Below, in pieces: positions 37,189 to 47,974 of a stretch of DNA of 64,000 nt. Source of the stretch: Blastococcus sp. TF02A-30 (GTDB lineage: Bacteria; Actinomycetota; Actinomycetes; Mycobacteriales; Geodermatophilaceae); assembly GCF_003319185.1 (NCBI RefSeq), contig NZ_QOHJ01000007.1:124001-188000 (forward strand), written 5' to 3'. How positions within the stretch are numbered: position 1 is the stretch's first letter; the number at the start of each line of letters is the position of its first letter. The notes beneath the pieces were generated by a model. The model was given only the letters and a program-made list of their open reading frames with translations, ran no database searches and was not told the DNA's origin. A program made the position numbers and the translations under genes.

Positions 37189-37823
37189 TGCAGTCGCTGT
37201 ACCGACCGGGGAACTCGCTGGTCCACCGCGTGCCTGCCGGGCTCAAGCTCGCGCTGCTCGCCGCGCTGGGCGTGGGGCTATTCCTGACCGGTTCGCTCCC
37301 GGTGGTGGCCGGCGCCGTCGTGCTGGTGGTCGCCGTCGGCCTGCTGGCTGCCCGGCTGCCCTGGTCGGCGCTGCTGGTGCAGGTGCGCCCGGTCCTGATC
37401 TGGCTGGCCGTGCTGCTGGCCTTCCACGTGCTGGTGACCGACCCGCGCACCGGTGCGGTGGCCGTGCTGCGGCTGCTCGCCCTGCTCGTGGCCGCAGCGG
37501 TGGTGACGGCCACGACCCGGGTGACGGCGCTGGTGGCGGTGGTCGAGCGGCTGGCCTCGCCGCTGCGCGTGGTCGGCGTGCGACCGGCCCGGATCGGGCT
37601 GGTCATCGCGATGACGCTGCGCTTCATCCCGCTGGTGGCCGACCGCGCCGCGCGGGTCAGGGAGGCGCAGGCTGCCAGGGGCGCGTCGCGGGTGGGGCTG
37701 GGCATCGTCGTCCCGCTGCTCGTGCAGGTGCTGCGGATGGCGGCCACCGTCGGGGAGGCGCTGGACGCACGGGGTGCCGACGACGCGCCTGCCCGCCGGC
37801 GCCTCGCCCGGGCGGCGTCGTGA
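37188..37823 (+). CDS. bioN: ECF transporter T component BioN
   Basis: The 211-residue protein starts QSLYRPGNSLVHRVPAGLKL and has five or six hydrophobic segments. Two Ala-Arg-Gly coupling motifs, EAQAARG and EALDARG, contact the ATPase. It links BioM to BioY. The ATG at 37188 overlaps the bioM stop in TGATG. Confidence 0.92.
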   Translation: MQSLYRPGNSLVHRVPAGLKLALLAALGVGLFLTGSLPVVAGAVVLVVAVGLLAARLPWSALLVQVRPVLIWLAVLLAFHVLVTDPRTGAVAVLRLLALLVAAAVVTATTRVTALVAVVERLASPLRVVGVRPARIGLVIAMTLRFIPLVADRAARVREAQAARGASRVGLGIVVPLLVQVLRMAATVGEALDARGADDAPARRRLARAAS

Positions 37824-38353
37824 CCGGGACGCTGCGCGAGATCTGGCGGACGTCCGCGGCCGCCGCGCCGATGGAGCCGATCCCGTCGGGGACGCTGGTG
37901 GCCGGGGCGGGCCTGGTCGGCGACCGCTACGCGCTCGGCGGCGGCACGTGGGCGCAGTACCCGGCGCTGGAGAAGCAGCTGACGTTGATCGACGCCGACG
38001 ACGTCGCGGCGGTGGGCGCGGAGGTCGGCGTCGACCTCTCCCCCAGCGACACCCGGCGCAACCTGGTCACCTCCGGCATCGAGCTGCCGTCGCTGGTCGG
38101 CCGGTGGTTCGCCGTCGGCGACGCGCTGCTGTTCGGGATGAAGCGCTGCCCGCCGTGCACGCACCTGGAGCGGCTGACCGGCGCGAAGCTGGTCAAGGCG
38201 ATGGTGCACCGCGGTGGGATCAACGCGGCGGTGTTCGAGGGCGGCGTGATCGCACCGGGCGCCGTCGTGCGGCCGGTGCCGGAGGAGGAGGCCGCCCGGC
38301 GCGGGGCGTCCACGGGTCCCGACCGGCCGGTCCCCCGCCACGTGCCGGGCTGA
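37820..38353 (+). CDS. MOSC-domain protein
   Basis: The 177-residue MOSC protein has GLVGDRYALGGGTW, QLTLIDADDV, DTRRNLVTSGIEL and the conserved cysteine in MKRCPPCTHLER. MOSC domains bind molybdenum cofactor or carry sulfur through that Cys, for example in YiiM-like detoxifying reductases. The GTG overlaps the bioN stop (GTGA), so it is translated with the biotin transporter; the functional link is unclear. Confidence 0.88.
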   Translation: MTGTLREIWRTSAAAAPMEPIPSGTLVAGAGLVGDRYALGGGTWAQYPALEKQLTLIDADDVAAVGAEVGVDLSPSDTRRNLVTSGIELPSLVGRWFAVGDALLFGMKRCPPCTHLERLTGAKLVKAMVHRGGINAAVFEGGVIAPGAVVRPVPEEEAARRGASTGPDRPVPRHVPG

Positions 38354-38362
38354 CGCCCCGGA

Positions 38363-39439
38363 TCAGCCCACGAGCCGGTAGAAGCGGAAGAAGTCGTCGG
38401 CGATGTCGAGCACCTCGATGTCCTGGAAGCCGGCCTCGCGGGCGTAGCGGCGCAGGACGGCGGGGCGCATGACGGTGCCGGTGCCGACCGAGGGCTGGTG
38501 GGCCAACCCGTCGGCCAGGCAGCACAGGATGCTGTAGCCGTACATGAGCCGCTCGACGTCGTCGCCGGGCGCGGTGAACGCCTCGGCCACCCGCTCGTCC
38601 ATCACCAGGACGTACCCCTCGGGTCCCGCCAACCGCCGCATGGCGGCGAGGACCGCGACCGGCTGCGGCAGGTCGTGGATGCACTCGAAAGCGGTGACGA
38701 GGTCGTACCGACCGGCCTCGTCCACCGCGGCCGCGTCCACGGCGGTGAAGCGCACCCGGTCGGCGACGCCGGCCTGCTCGGCGTTGCGGCGCGCCGCCTC
38801 CACCGAGGGGACGTCGACGTCGTAGCCGTCGACGGTGGCGCCGGGGTAGGCCAGCGCGATGCCGATCGACGACCAGCCTTCGCCGCAGCCGACGTCGGCG
38901 ACCCGGCCACCGGCGCGGAGCACCGCGTCCAGCTCGGGAACCGACGGCAGGTGCTCCCGCCCGAGGGCGCCGAGGAACAACGGGCGGTTGGCCGCCGCCT
39001 GCGCCTCGCGGACGTCGTCCCCCAGCTCGGCCCAGGCGACCCCGCCGCCGGTGCGGTGCGCCTCGACGAGTGCGTCGACGTGCTTGCCGGCGCCGACCAG
39101 GAATCGGGCCAGGGGCACGAGGTGGTTCGGGCTGAGCTGGTCGGTCAGCGCTTCGACGTGGGCCGGTGGCAGGGCGAACCTCCGGTCCGGCGCGCGGGGG
39201 TCGTCGACCTCGAGCAGGCCGGTGACCGCTTGCTGCTCGAGCCACTCGCGGGTGTACCGCTCGACGGTGCCGCAGCGGGCAGCCAGCTCGGCCGGCGTCT
39301 GCGGACCACCGTCGGCGAGCGCGCGGTAGTAGCCGAGCCGGTCACCGAAGCAGATGGACTGGACGTCGATGGTGGCGAGCACCGCCGCGAACAGCCGGTC
39401 GACGAGCGTCCCGGTCGAGGTCGCGGGGCTGGTGGTCAT
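38363..39439 (-). CDS. Class I SAM-dependent methyltransferase
   Basis: The 358-residue protein has an N-terminal winged-helix-like dimerisation region (AELAARCGTVERYTREWLEQQ) and a SAM-binding Rossmann domain with VADVGCGEGWSSIGIALAYPGATVDGYDVD written in motif order: motif I DVGCGEGWSS, acidic post-I YDVD, and DLVTAFECIHDL. This resembles O-methyltransferase-like proteins with an rRNA/ubiquinone-type methylase domain. The substrate is unknown. It is monocistronic and convergent with the MOSC gene. Confidence 0.85.
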   Translation of the reverse strand: MTTSPATSTGTLVDRLFAAVLATIDVQSICFGDRLGYYRALADGGPQTPAELAARCGTVERYTREWLEQQAVTGLLEVDDPRAPDRRFALPPAHVEALTDQLSPNHLVPLARFLVGAGKHVDALVEAHRTGGGVAWAELGDDVREAQAAANRPLFLGALGREHLPSVPELDAVLRAGGRVADVGCGEGWSSIGIALAYPGATVDGYDVDVPSVEAARRNAEQAGVADRVRFTAVDAAAVDEAGRYDLVTAFECIHDLPQPVAVLAAMRRLAGPEGYVLVMDERVAEAFTAPGDDVERLMYGYSILCCLADGLAHQPSVGTGTVMRPAVLRRYAREAGFQDIEVLDIADDFFRFYRLVG

Positions 39440-39529
39440 GGCGAGGTTCTCCCGACAGATCAGGCGGTCCCCGTGCGCGCCCAGCCTGGCCCCGCCGTCG
39501 CATCGGCGGAACCGCTTTTCCCGGGTGGC

Positions 39530-39943
39530 TCAGCCCGCCGGTTCGTCGAAGCAGGTGGCGAGGAACGCCTTCTCCTCGGGCGTGAGGCGGCGCGGGCGCT
39601 CGAGGTCGAAGTCGTAGGGCACCAGCTGCGTGCTGCCGGTGACCGCGAGCCGGCCGTGGTCGAAGACCTCGTAGTGGCAGCGGAACGAGGCGGCGCGCAC
39701 GTCGGACACCCAGATCTCGACCTGCAGCGGCGCGGCGGCGTAGACGACCGGGCGCTTGTAGGCGATCTCGTGCGCGGCGACGACGAGGCCCCGGCGCAGC
39801 CCGCTGCGCTCCTCCAGGCTCGGCCGCTCGAAGAACAGGTGGACGCGGGCCATCTCGAAGTAGCCGAGGAAGGCCACGTTGTTGACGTGCTGGTAGGCGT
39901 CCATGTCCGACCAGCGCATGGGGACGTCGACGGTGTGCCTCAC
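39530..39943 (-). CDS. 4HBT-family acyl-CoA thioesterase
   Basis: The 137-residue hotdog protein has the 4-hydroxybenzoyl-CoA thioesterase motif PMRWSDMDAYQHVNNVAFLGYFEMAR, with the catalytic Asp in DMDAYQHVNN, then YKRPVVYAAAPLQVEIWV. It hydrolyses acyl-CoA. Its counterpart by order and family is Rv2475c. The start is the GTG at 39943, 40 bp from the divergent phosphatase gene. Confidence 0.88.
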   Translation of the reverse strand: MRHTVDVPMRWSDMDAYQHVNNVAFLGYFEMARVHLFFERPSLEERSGLRRGLVVAAHEIAYKRPVVYAAAPLQVEIWVSDVRAASFRCHYEVFDHGRLAVTGSTQLVPYDFDLERPRRLTPEEKAFLATCFDEPAG

Positions 39944-39983
39944 ACCCTCACCTTGCCCTACCGCCCTCCCCTAACGTGCGCGC

Positions 39984-40424
39984 ATGGGTTCTCCCTGGGA
40001 CGCCGGCACCCCGGGGGTGCTGACGCTCCCGTCGGGACGCCGGGTCCGCGGCCGCGCCCTGCGCCGCCGGGCTCCGGACGGCCCGCGGCCGGAGTTCGGG
40101 CTCTACCTTCTCGGCCGTCCGCCCGCGCCGGTGCCGTGGCCGTCGCGGTGGGTGCGCTGGCCGGACTTCCGGCTGCCCGGCGATCCGGACGACCTGCGGG
40201 CGGCGCTGTTCGAGACCTGGAACCGGTCAGCGGGCGAGCGGGTCGAGGTGGCCTGCGGGGGCGGGCGTGGCCGGACCGGGACGGCGCTGGCTTGCCTGGC
40301 CGTGCTCGACGGAGTGCCCGCGGACGAGGCCGTCGCGTTCGTGCGGGCGGGGTACCGGCGCGACGCGGTGGAGGGTCGCCGGCAGCGCGCGTTCGTCGAG
40401 GCGTTCCGCCCGCACGCGAGGTAG
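39984..40424 (+). CDS. Protein-tyrosine phosphatase-like protein
   Basis: The 146-residue protein carries the Cys-X5-Arg P-loop as C91-G-G-G-R-G-R97-T-G in EVACGGGRGRTGTALACLAVL, the dual-specificity phosphatase type, and a preceding Asp/Trp-rich stretch (WVRWPDFRLPGDPDD). It is probably a small cytoplasmic phosphatase of unknown target. The C-terminal part (ADEAVAFVRAGYRRDAVEG) matches the family helix after the P-loop. Confidence 0.78.
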   Translation: MGSPWDAGTPGVLTLPSGRRVRGRALRRRAPDGPRPEFGLYLLGRPPAPVPWPSRWVRWPDFRLPGDPDDLRAALFETWNRSAGERVEVACGGGRGRTGTALACLAVLDGVPADEAVAFVRAGYRRDAVEGRRQRAFVEAFRPHAR

Positions 40425-40428
40425 GGCA

Positions 40429-40485
40429 CGTTCCCGCGGGAACGCCGACGGCCGGCCCGGAGCGCCTGCTCCAGACCGGCCGTCG
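40429..40485. terminator. Palindrome and hairpin terminator between convergent genes
   Basis: CGTTCCCGCGGGAACG (40429-40444) is a perfect 16-bp palindrome. It is followed by a longer hairpin at 40446-40485: outer arms CGACGGCCGG and CCGGCCGTCG with inner arms GGAGC and GCTCC around a 4-nt loop. The pair lies between the phosphatase gene and ettA, which converge, so it can terminate both. Confidence 0.75.
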
Positions 40486-40559
40486 TGAGGTGCTCGAACG
40501 GCCCCGCTGCAGAGGCCCGCGCCGAGCGTGCGAGGCGTGGGTGGCAGCGGGGTCCTTGA

Positions 40560-42230
<1,671 letters not shown>

Positions 42231-42332
42231 TGGGCTTCGGAGCCTTCCGTCGGGTTCGCGAGCGGGGGCGGGCCGGCGTTCGCGGCCCGGCCCCCTGGCG
42301 TTCTCACCTCCGATCCTCCCAGCCCGGGGCAA

Positions 42333-42848
42333 CTAGGCGTGCGCGGGCTCTCCGGTGAGGTCGTCGGCGTTCACGTGGTCCAACGCCTCGACCGCCGCCT
42401 GGTAGTCCCGGCCGGCCCGCGGCTCGCCGTCGTCGAACTCCTGCGCTCCCGGGTCCGTCGGCACCGGGGGCTCGTCCGCCCGGGGCTCGGAGCGCTGGGT
42501 CTTCCGGAACTCCGCGACCCCGCGTGCCAGGTTGGGCGCCACCGCGTCGGCGCGGACGCGGGACCGGCTGCGGCGCCCCTCGTCGGACTCCCACTCGTCG
42601 GTGCGGATGGTGCCCACGACGACGACGGGGTCGCCCTTGCTGATGCTGTGCGAGACGTTGCCGCCGAGGTCGCCCCAGCACTCGACGTCGACGAAGAACG
42701 AGTTGCCGTTCCCCCAGGTCTCCGTCGACCTGTCGTAGCGGCGCTCGGTGGAGGCGACGCGGAAGTTGGTGACGCTGCCGTTCTGCGTCCGGTTGCGGCT
42801 GGGCGAGTTGACGACGTTGCCCACGACGGTGATCTGGGTGCCGTTCAC
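42333..42848 (-). CDS. ssb: Single-stranded DNA-binding protein, second paralogue
   Basis: The 171-residue protein has an N-terminal OB fold (TQITVVGNVVNSPSRNRTQNGSVTNFRVAST written in parts: VVGNVVNSP, FRVASTERRYD, FVDVECWGDLGGNV). The C-terminal 70 residues are acidic and Pro-rich but end LTGEPAHA, without the DDDIPF-type tip that recruits repair proteins. It is therefore a second SSB (Rv2478c-like, SsbB type), not the replicative one next to rpsF/rpsR. AGGAG precedes the GTG. It lies upstream of ettA on the same strand. Confidence 0.9.
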   Translation of the reverse strand: MNGTQITVVGNVVNSPSRNRTQNGSVTNFRVASTERRYDRSTETWGNGNSFFVDVECWGDLGGNVSHSISKGDPVVVVGTIRTDEWESDEGRRSRSRVRADAVAPNLARGVAEFRKTQRSEPRADEPPVPTDPGAQEFDDGEPRAGRDYQAAVEALDHVNADDLTGEPAHA

Positions 42849-43038
42849 GGTGCTCCTCGGGTCTGCGGCGCCGGGTGGCGCGGCCGGCGCGGTGCCGGTG
42901 TGCGATCGACTCTGGGGTCCGCTGGTCGCCCGGGGAGCCGCGCGTGCGCATCTGTGGACGGCGGCGCGGGGTGTGGACGGGGCCGCCTCGGCGGCGTGCT
43001 CCGGTCCGGCCCGCCGTGATGCGATGATCGGCCGTCGA

Positions 43039-43111
43039 GCGCCCGTAGCTCAGCGGATAGAGCAGGTGCCTTCTAAGCACTTGGTCGCAGGTTCGATCCC
43101 TGCCGGGCGCA
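43039..43111 (+). tRNA. tRNA-Arg(UCU)
   Basis: The gene folds as a normal tRNA: acceptor strands GCGCCCG and CGGGCGC, D arm GTAGCTCAGCGGATAGAGC, anticodon loop CTTCTAA (anticodon TCT), T arm GCAGG-TTCGATC-CCTGC and discriminator A. The CCA end is not encoded (ACCG follows). It reads AGA codons, which are rare in this GC-rich genome. Confidence 0.96.
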
Positions 43112-43207
43112 CCGCATCGTCGCAGGTCATGTGATTGAGACCACGCGACACGGGTAACGAGCCCCCGCCGACCGGGGGGCGGCATCGGTTCTCCAGGTGA
43201 GCGACGG

Positions 43208-44536
43208 ATGCGAGGGTCCATGGGCATCGGGCGGTTCGGCGGGCAGTCACGACCCGGGCGGCAGCGGCAGCACCGCTGGCTCCTCGTCGCCGCTGTCGTC
43301 ATCGCGTGGGCGGGGCTCATCGCGGGGCTCACCGCGCCCGGCGGCACCGACGTGCAGGCCGCCCGTGCCGAGACACCCGAGAGCGGGCGCCCGGAGATCA
43401 CCGTGGCCGACCTCTCCGAGGGGGCACCGCCCGGCGCCGAGACCCTCCCCGTCCAGCCGGTGCGCGGCGCCGAGCAGCCCGCGGACGCTCCCGTCATCGA
43501 CGGGCTGGCCGCCAACGGCATCCCGAACGTCGCGCTCAACGCCTACCGGGTCGGCGCCACCCGCATGAACGCCACGAAGCCGGGCTGCGGCATCGACTGG
43601 TCGCTGCTGGCGGGCATCGGCCGCGTCGAGTCCAACCACGGCCGCTTCGCCGGCGCGACGCTCAACCCCGACGGCACCTCGACCCCGGAGATCCGCGGGC
43701 CGGCGCTGGACGGTGGCCAGTTCGCCTACATCGGCGACAGCGACGACGGCCGCTACGACCACGACACCCGGTACGACCGGGCCGTCGGCGCGATGCAGTT
43801 CATCCCGACCACCTGGCGCGCCTACGCCGTCGACGGCGACGGCAACGGCACGACCGATCCCTTCGACATCGACGACGCGGCCCTCGCCGCGGCCAACTAC
43901 CTGTGCGCCTCCGGCGGCGACCTGCGCACCGAGTCCGGCCAGCGCCGGGCAGTGCTGGCCTACAACCACTCCGACAGCTACGTCGCCCAGGTGCTCGCCC
44001 TCGCCCGGGCCTACGCCGGGGGCATCCCGGTCGACGCGCTGCCGCTGGTGGGCGACACCAGCAGCCCGGTCCCGCCGCCGGACCGCAGCTACCGCGGCCC
44101 CGCTGCCCCCGGCCCCGCGCTGGGTGCCCAGGACATGACCCCGGCCTCGGGCGAGACGGCGGGCGTCCGCGACGGGGGCCAGGCCGCCCCGCCGGCCGGG
44201 GGCGCTCCGGCCGGGCAGCCCGTCTCCTCCGGCGGCGGGAGCGGCTCCGCCCCGGCGCCGGCGGGCGGCAGCGGTGGCAGCACCAGCGGGAACACCGGCG
44301 GCGGGGACCAGGGCTCCCAGCCCGCGCCGGCCCCCGTGGCCCCGGCGCCCGCACCGGCCGCCCCGCTGCCCCTGCCGCTGCCGCTGCCGCTGCCGAGCAA
44401 CCCGGTGCCGCTGCCTCCGGCCCCCGCCGTGCCGCCCCCGCCGCCGGTGGTGACCCAGCTGGTCCCGGGGGTCACCTGCACGCTGCTCGGTCCGCTCGGG
44501 CCGCTGCTGCCGAACCTCCCGGTCTGCCCGGAGTAG
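43208..44536 (+). CDS. Secreted lytic transglycosylase (SLT_2/MltB-like)
   Basis: The 442-residue protein has an N-terminal membrane anchor or signal (WLLVAAVVIAWAGLIAGLTA, about 23-42) and a transglycosylase domain at about 100-275 with catalytic Glu141 in GIGRVESNHG, the AVGAMQFIPTTWRAY motif and AAANYLCA. It cleaves peptidoglycan between MurNAc and GlcNAc outside the membrane. The last 170 residues are Pro/Gly/Ser low-complexity, including a short Pro-Leu repeat, and probably span the wall. The start is ATG 43208 or 43220. Confidence 0.88.
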   Translation: MRGSMGIGRFGGQSRPGRQRQHRWLLVAAVVIAWAGLIAGLTAPGGTDVQAARAETPESGRPEITVADLSEGAPPGAETLPVQPVRGAEQPADAPVIDGLAANGIPNVALNAYRVGATRMNATKPGCGIDWSLLAGIGRVESNHGRFAGATLNPDGTSTPEIRGPALDGGQFAYIGDSDDGRYDHDTRYDRAVGAMQFIPTTWRAYAVDGDGNGTTDPFDIDDAALAAANYLCASGGDLRTESGQRRAVLAYNHSDSYVAQVLALARAYAGGIPVDALPLVGDTSSPVPPPDRSYRGPAAPGPALGAQDMTPASGETAGVRDGGQAAPPAGGAPAGQPVSSGGGSGSAPAPAGGSGGSTSGNTGGGDQGSQPAPAPVAPAPAPAAPLPLPLPLPLPSNPVPLPPAPAVPPPPPVVTQLVPGVTCTLLGPLGPLLPNLPVCPE

Positions 44537-44542
44537 CGGGGT

Positions 44543-45247
44543 TCAGCGGCCACACGGCGGCCGGAACACGGCGAAGGGATCGGTGACCTCGAGACCGGCC
44601 TGCACGAAGCGGTACAGCGCGGCCGGTCGGCCACCCGCGCGTCCGGGCGGCGCGGTCTCGCCCGTCGGCTCCAGCACGCCGCGGCGCAGCAGGACGCGCT
44701 GCAGGTTGGTCGCCGCGACGTCGTAGCCGAGCGCGGCCACGTAGATCTCGCGCAGCTCGGCGATGGAGAAGGTCGGCGGCGCCAGCGCGAAGCCGACGTT
44801 CGTGTACGAGAGCTTGGCGCGCAGCCGGCCCACGGCCGAGCCGACGAGCGACCCGTGGTCGAACGCGGTGGCCGGGAGGTCCTCGACCGGGTGCCAGCCG
44901 GTGTCCTCCGGCAGCTCCGGGTCCAGGTGCGACGGGATCAGCCCCAGGTAGGCGGTGGCGACCGTCCTCCCCCGGGGATCGCGCCCGGGGTCAGACCGGG
45001 TCTCCAGCTGCTCGAGGTGGGCGAGGTGCCCGAGCTCCACCTTGGACGCGAGCTGCCGCGCCACCGAGGCGCCGAGGGTCTCCTCCCCCAGCAGCGGCCC
45101 GCCCGGGAGCGCCCACGCCCCCGCGAACGGCTCGTTCGGCCGGCGCCACAGCATGGCGTGCAGCCGCCGCGCGCGGACCTGCAGCACCACGGCCAGCGCC
45201 TGGTGCGGATAGGCCGGGCGCTCCGGCGACGACCACACGGAACCCAC
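44543..45247 (-). CDS. nrtR: NrtR-like Nudix-family transcriptional regulator of NAD synthesis
   Basis: The 234-residue protein has a Nudix domain at about 15-140 and a C-terminal winged helix (FSIAELREIYVAALGYDVAATNLQRVLLRRGVLEPTG in parts: AELREIYVAAL, NLQRVLLRRGVL). The Nudix box reads GGPLLGEETLGASVARQLASKV, so the catalytic RE..EE core is lost, as expected for a ligand-sensing regulator rather than a hydrolase. It is divergent from nadABC by 73 bp and is the likely repressor of that operon. The GTG at 45247 has TAGCAT (45255-45260, minus strand) 7 nt upstream, a leaderless promoter. Confidence 0.85.
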   Translation of the reverse strand: MGSVWSSPERPAYPHQALAVVLQVRARRLHAMLWRRPNEPFAGAWALPGGPLLGEETLGASVARQLASKVELGHLAHLEQLETRSDPGRDPRGRTVATAYLGLIPSHLDPELPEDTGWHPVEDLPATAFDHGSLVGSAVGRLRAKLSYTNVGFALAPPTFSIAELREIYVAALGYDVAATNLQRVLLRRGVLEPTGETAPPGRAGGRPAALYRFVQAGLEVTDPFAVFRPPCGR

Positions 45248-45274
45248 GCCCGGAATGCTAGGGTCTTCCCACGA

Positions 45275-45299
45275 GGTTTTCGCCTGATAGTCAGAAACC
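45275..45299. promoter_or_regulatory. Candidate NrtR operator between nrtR and nadA
   Basis: GGTTT and AAACC flank the interrupted palindrome CTGATAGTCAG (45284-45294) in the only AT-richer part of the 73-bp divergent gap. The two symmetric elements have centres 2 bp apart. The site overlaps the place where the nadA promoter should be, so a repressor bound here could turn off nadABC. Confidence 0.6.
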
Positions 45300-45320
45300 C
45301 CACTCGCACGGAGGTTCCCC

Positions 45321-46334
45321 GTGACCGCGACGATCCCCGCTCCGCGCACCGCCGGTTGGACCCCCGAGCAGTGGCAGGACTGGCGCGACGAGGTCCGCCG
45401 CCTGGCCGCGGAGCGCGACGCCGTCGTCCTGGCGCACAACTACCAGGCAGCCGAGATCCAGGACGTCGCCGACCACGTGGGCGACTCCCTCGCCCTCTCC
45501 CGCATCGCGGCCGCCAGCGAGGCGAGCACGATCGTGTTCGCCGGCGTCCACTTCATGGCCGAGACCGCCAAGATCCTCGCGCCGGAGAAGACCGTGCTGG
45601 TCCCCGACGCCGCCGCCGGCTGCTCGCTGGCCGACACGATCACCGCCGACCAGCTCCGCGCCTGGAAGGCCGAGCACCCCGGCGCCGTCGTCGTCTCCTA
45701 CGTCAACACCTCCGCGGCGGTGAAGGCAGAGACCGACGTCTGCTGCACCTCCTCCAACGCCGTCGAGGTGGTCGAGTCGATCCCCGCCGACCGGGAGGTG
45801 CTCTTCCTCCCCGACCAGTTCCTCGGCGCGCACGTCCAGCGGGTCACCGGCCGGACCAACATGCGCATCTGGATGGGCGAGTGCCACGTGCACGCCGGCA
45901 TCTCCCCCACCGACCTGCGCGCGAGCGTGGAGAGCAACCCCGACGCCGAGCTGCTCGTGCACCCCGAGTGCGGCTGCGCCACCAGCGCGCTGTGGATGGT
46001 CGGCCAGGGCGACCTGCCCGAGGACCGCGTCCACGTCCTCTCGACCGGCGGAATGCTCGACCAGGCCCGGCGGACGACGGCGCAGCGCGTGCTCGTCGCG
46101 ACCGAGATCGGCATGCTGCACCAGCTGCGGCAGGCCAACCCGACCACGGTCTTCGAGCCGGTCAACAGCCGGGCGGCCTGCCCGTACATGAAGATGTCGA
46201 CGCCGGAGAAGCTGCTGCGGGCGCTGCGCGAGGGCCGCGACGAGGTGACCGTCGACCCCGAGATCGCCGCGCGCGCCCGGGCCGCCGTCGAGGCGATGGT
46301 GGCCATCGGCACGCCGTCGCCGGTGGCCGAGTGA
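45321..46334 (+). CDS. nadA: Quinolinate synthase
   Basis: The 337-residue enzyme has the NadA Fe-S cysteines Cys101 (AAGCSLAD), Cys188 (MGECHVH) and Cys287 (RAACPYMKM), spaced as in the family, plus [21 protein letters not shown] for substrate binding. With NadB it makes quinolinate from iminoaspartate and dihydroxyacetone phosphate. GGAGG lies 5 nt before the GTG. It is the first gene of nadABC, and the operon is probably under NrtR. Confidence 0.96.
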   Translation: MTATIPAPRTAGWTPEQWQDWRDEVRRLAAERDAVVLAHNYQAAEIQDVADHVGDSLALSRIAAASEASTIVFAGVHFMAETAKILAPEKTVLVPDAAAGCSLADTITADQLRAWKAEHPGAVVVSYVNTSAAVKAETDVCCTSSNAVEVVESIPADREVLFLPDQFLGAHVQRVTGRTNMRIWMGECHVHAGISPTDLRASVESNPDAELLVHPECGCATSALWMVGQGDLPEDRVHVLSTGGMLDQARRTTAQRVLVATEIGMLHQLRQANPTTVFEPVNSRAACPYMKMSTPEKLLRALREGRDEVTVDPEIAARARAAVEAMVAIGTPSPVAE

Positions 46335-47974
46335 CCCCCGCCGTCGCGCCGGCCCTCCCCCTGCCGGTGGCGACCTGGACGCGCAGCACTGACGTCGTCG
46401 TCGTCGGCAGCGGCGCGGCCGGGCTGATGACCGCGGTGCGGCTGGCCGACGCCGGGCGCTCGGTCGTGCTGGTCACCAAGGGCGAGCTCGGCGCGGGGTG
46501 CACCGCCTGGGCGCAGGGCGGCCTGGCCGCCGTCCTCGGGGACGACGACGCCGCCGAGCTGCACGTCCGCGACACCCTGATCGCGGGCGCGGGGCTCTGC
46601 GACGAGCCGGCGGTCCGCACCCTCGTCGGCGAGGCACCGGGGGCGATCGCCGACCTGCTCGAGCTCGGCGCGCAGCTGGACCGCGACGCCGCCGGCCGCC
46701 CCGCCCTGACCCGCGAGGGCGGGCACAGCCGCGACCGGATCGTGCACGCCGGCGGCGACGCGAGCGGCGCCGAGGTGACCCGGACGCTGGCCGCGGCGCT
46801 GCGCGCCCGGGGCGTCGACGTCCTGGAGCACACCGTCGCGCTGGACGCGCTGACCTCGGTCTCCGGCCGGGTGACCGGGCTGCGGGTGGCCGCGGTCGGG
46901 GACGACGGCGCGCTGACCCGCCCCGGCGACCTGCTCACCCGGGCGGTCGTCCTCGCCACCGGCGGCTACGGCCAGGTCTACGCCGCAACGAGCAACCCCG
47001 AGGGCGCCACCGGTGACGGGCTGGCCCTGGCGTTGCGCGCCGGCGCCGAGGTCGCAGACGTCGAGTTCGTGCAGTTCCACCCCACCGTGCTGTGGCTCGG
47101 TGCCGGCGCGCGCGGCCAGCAGGCACTCGTCTCCGAGGCGGTCCGCGGCGAGGGTGCGGTGCTGGTCGACGGTTCCGGCCGCCGCCTCATGGCCGGCGCC
47201 CACCCGCTGGCCGACCTCGCCCCGCGCGACGTCGTCTCGGCCACCGTCGCCGCGCACCTGCGGGCCACCGGTGCGGCGCACGTGTTCCTCGACGCCACGC
47301 ACCTCGGGCGCGAGTTCCTGGAGCGCCGCTTCCCCGGCATCGTGGCCGCCTGCCGCGCCGCCGGCGTCGACCCCGCGACCGAGCCGGTGCCGGTGGTGCC
47401 GGCCGCGCACTACGCGTGCGGCGGCGTGCTGGCCGACCTCGACGGGCGGACCTCCGTCCCCGGCCTCTACGCCGTCGGCGAGGTCGCCTGCACCGGCGTG
47501 CAGGGGGCCAACCGGCTGGCGTCGAACTCGATCACCGAGGGGCTGGTCGCGGCCCGCCGCTGCGCCGCGCTCCTGGCCGCCGACCTCCCGCCGTCCGCTC
47601 CCGCACTGGAGCCCGGCCGCGGATGGGCGGTCGACGCCACGGCACGGCCGGGCATCTCCACCGCGGTGAGCCGGTCCGCCGGCGTCCTGCGGGACGACGC
47701 GGGGCTCGCCGCCCTCGCCGCCGTCCTGGACGCGGCACCCGTGGCCGGCACGCTCGACCTCGCCGCCGTCGAGGCCACCGCGCTGCACACCGTGGCGGCG
47801 CTGCTGGCCCTGGCCGCGCGGGAGCGCACGGAGAGCCGCGGCTGCCACCGCCGCACCGATGCGCCGGAGCCGCGACCGGAGTGGGCGGTGCGCCTGGCGC
47901 ACCGGCTGACCCCGGACGGCGGCGTGGCCACCCGGCGGCTGCCGGTCCGGACCGAGGAGCTGGTGCCCGCGTGA
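46331..47974 (+). CDS. nadB: L-aspartate oxidase
   Basis: The 547-residue flavoprotein has the FAD-binding motif [20 protein letters not shown] near 25-44, then [32 protein letters not shown] and the C-terminal [17 protein letters not shown] of the fumarate reductase/succinate dehydrogenase superfamily. It oxidises aspartate to iminoaspartate for NadA. Its GTG overlaps the nadA stop (GTGA). The C-terminal helical domain has the [14 protein letters not shown] motif. Confidence 0.95.
   Translation: MTPAVAPALPLPVATWTRSTDVVVVGSGAAGLMTAVRLADAGRSVVLVTKGELGAGCTAWAQGGLAAVLGDDDAAELHVRDTLIAGAGLCDEPAVRTLVGEAPGAIADLLELGAQLDRDAAGRPALTREGGHSRDRIVHAGGDASGAEVTRTLAAALRARGVDVLEHTVALDALTSVSGRVTGLRVAAVGDDGALTRPGDLLTRAVVLATGGYGQVYAATSNPEGATGDGLALALRAGAEVADVEFVQFHPTVLWLGAGARGQQALVSEAVRGEGAVLVDGSGRRLMAGAHPLADLAPRDVVSATVAAHLRATGAAHVFLDATHLGREFLERRFPGIVAACRAAGVDPATEPVPVVPAAHYACGGVLADLDGRTSVPGLYAVGEVACTGVQGANRLASNSITEGLVAARRCAALLAADLPPSAPALEPGRGWAVDATARPGISTAVSRSAGVLRDDAGLAALAAVLDAAPVAGTLDLAAVEATALHTVAALLALAARERTESRGCHRRTDAPEPRPEWAVRLAHRLTPDGGVATRRLPVRTEELVPA

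Noticed and set aside
43039-43207. tRNA-Arg as an integration site
   Set aside because: The tRNA is intact and no partial copy of its 3' end was seen elsewhere in the window; flanking genes fit chromosomal order.
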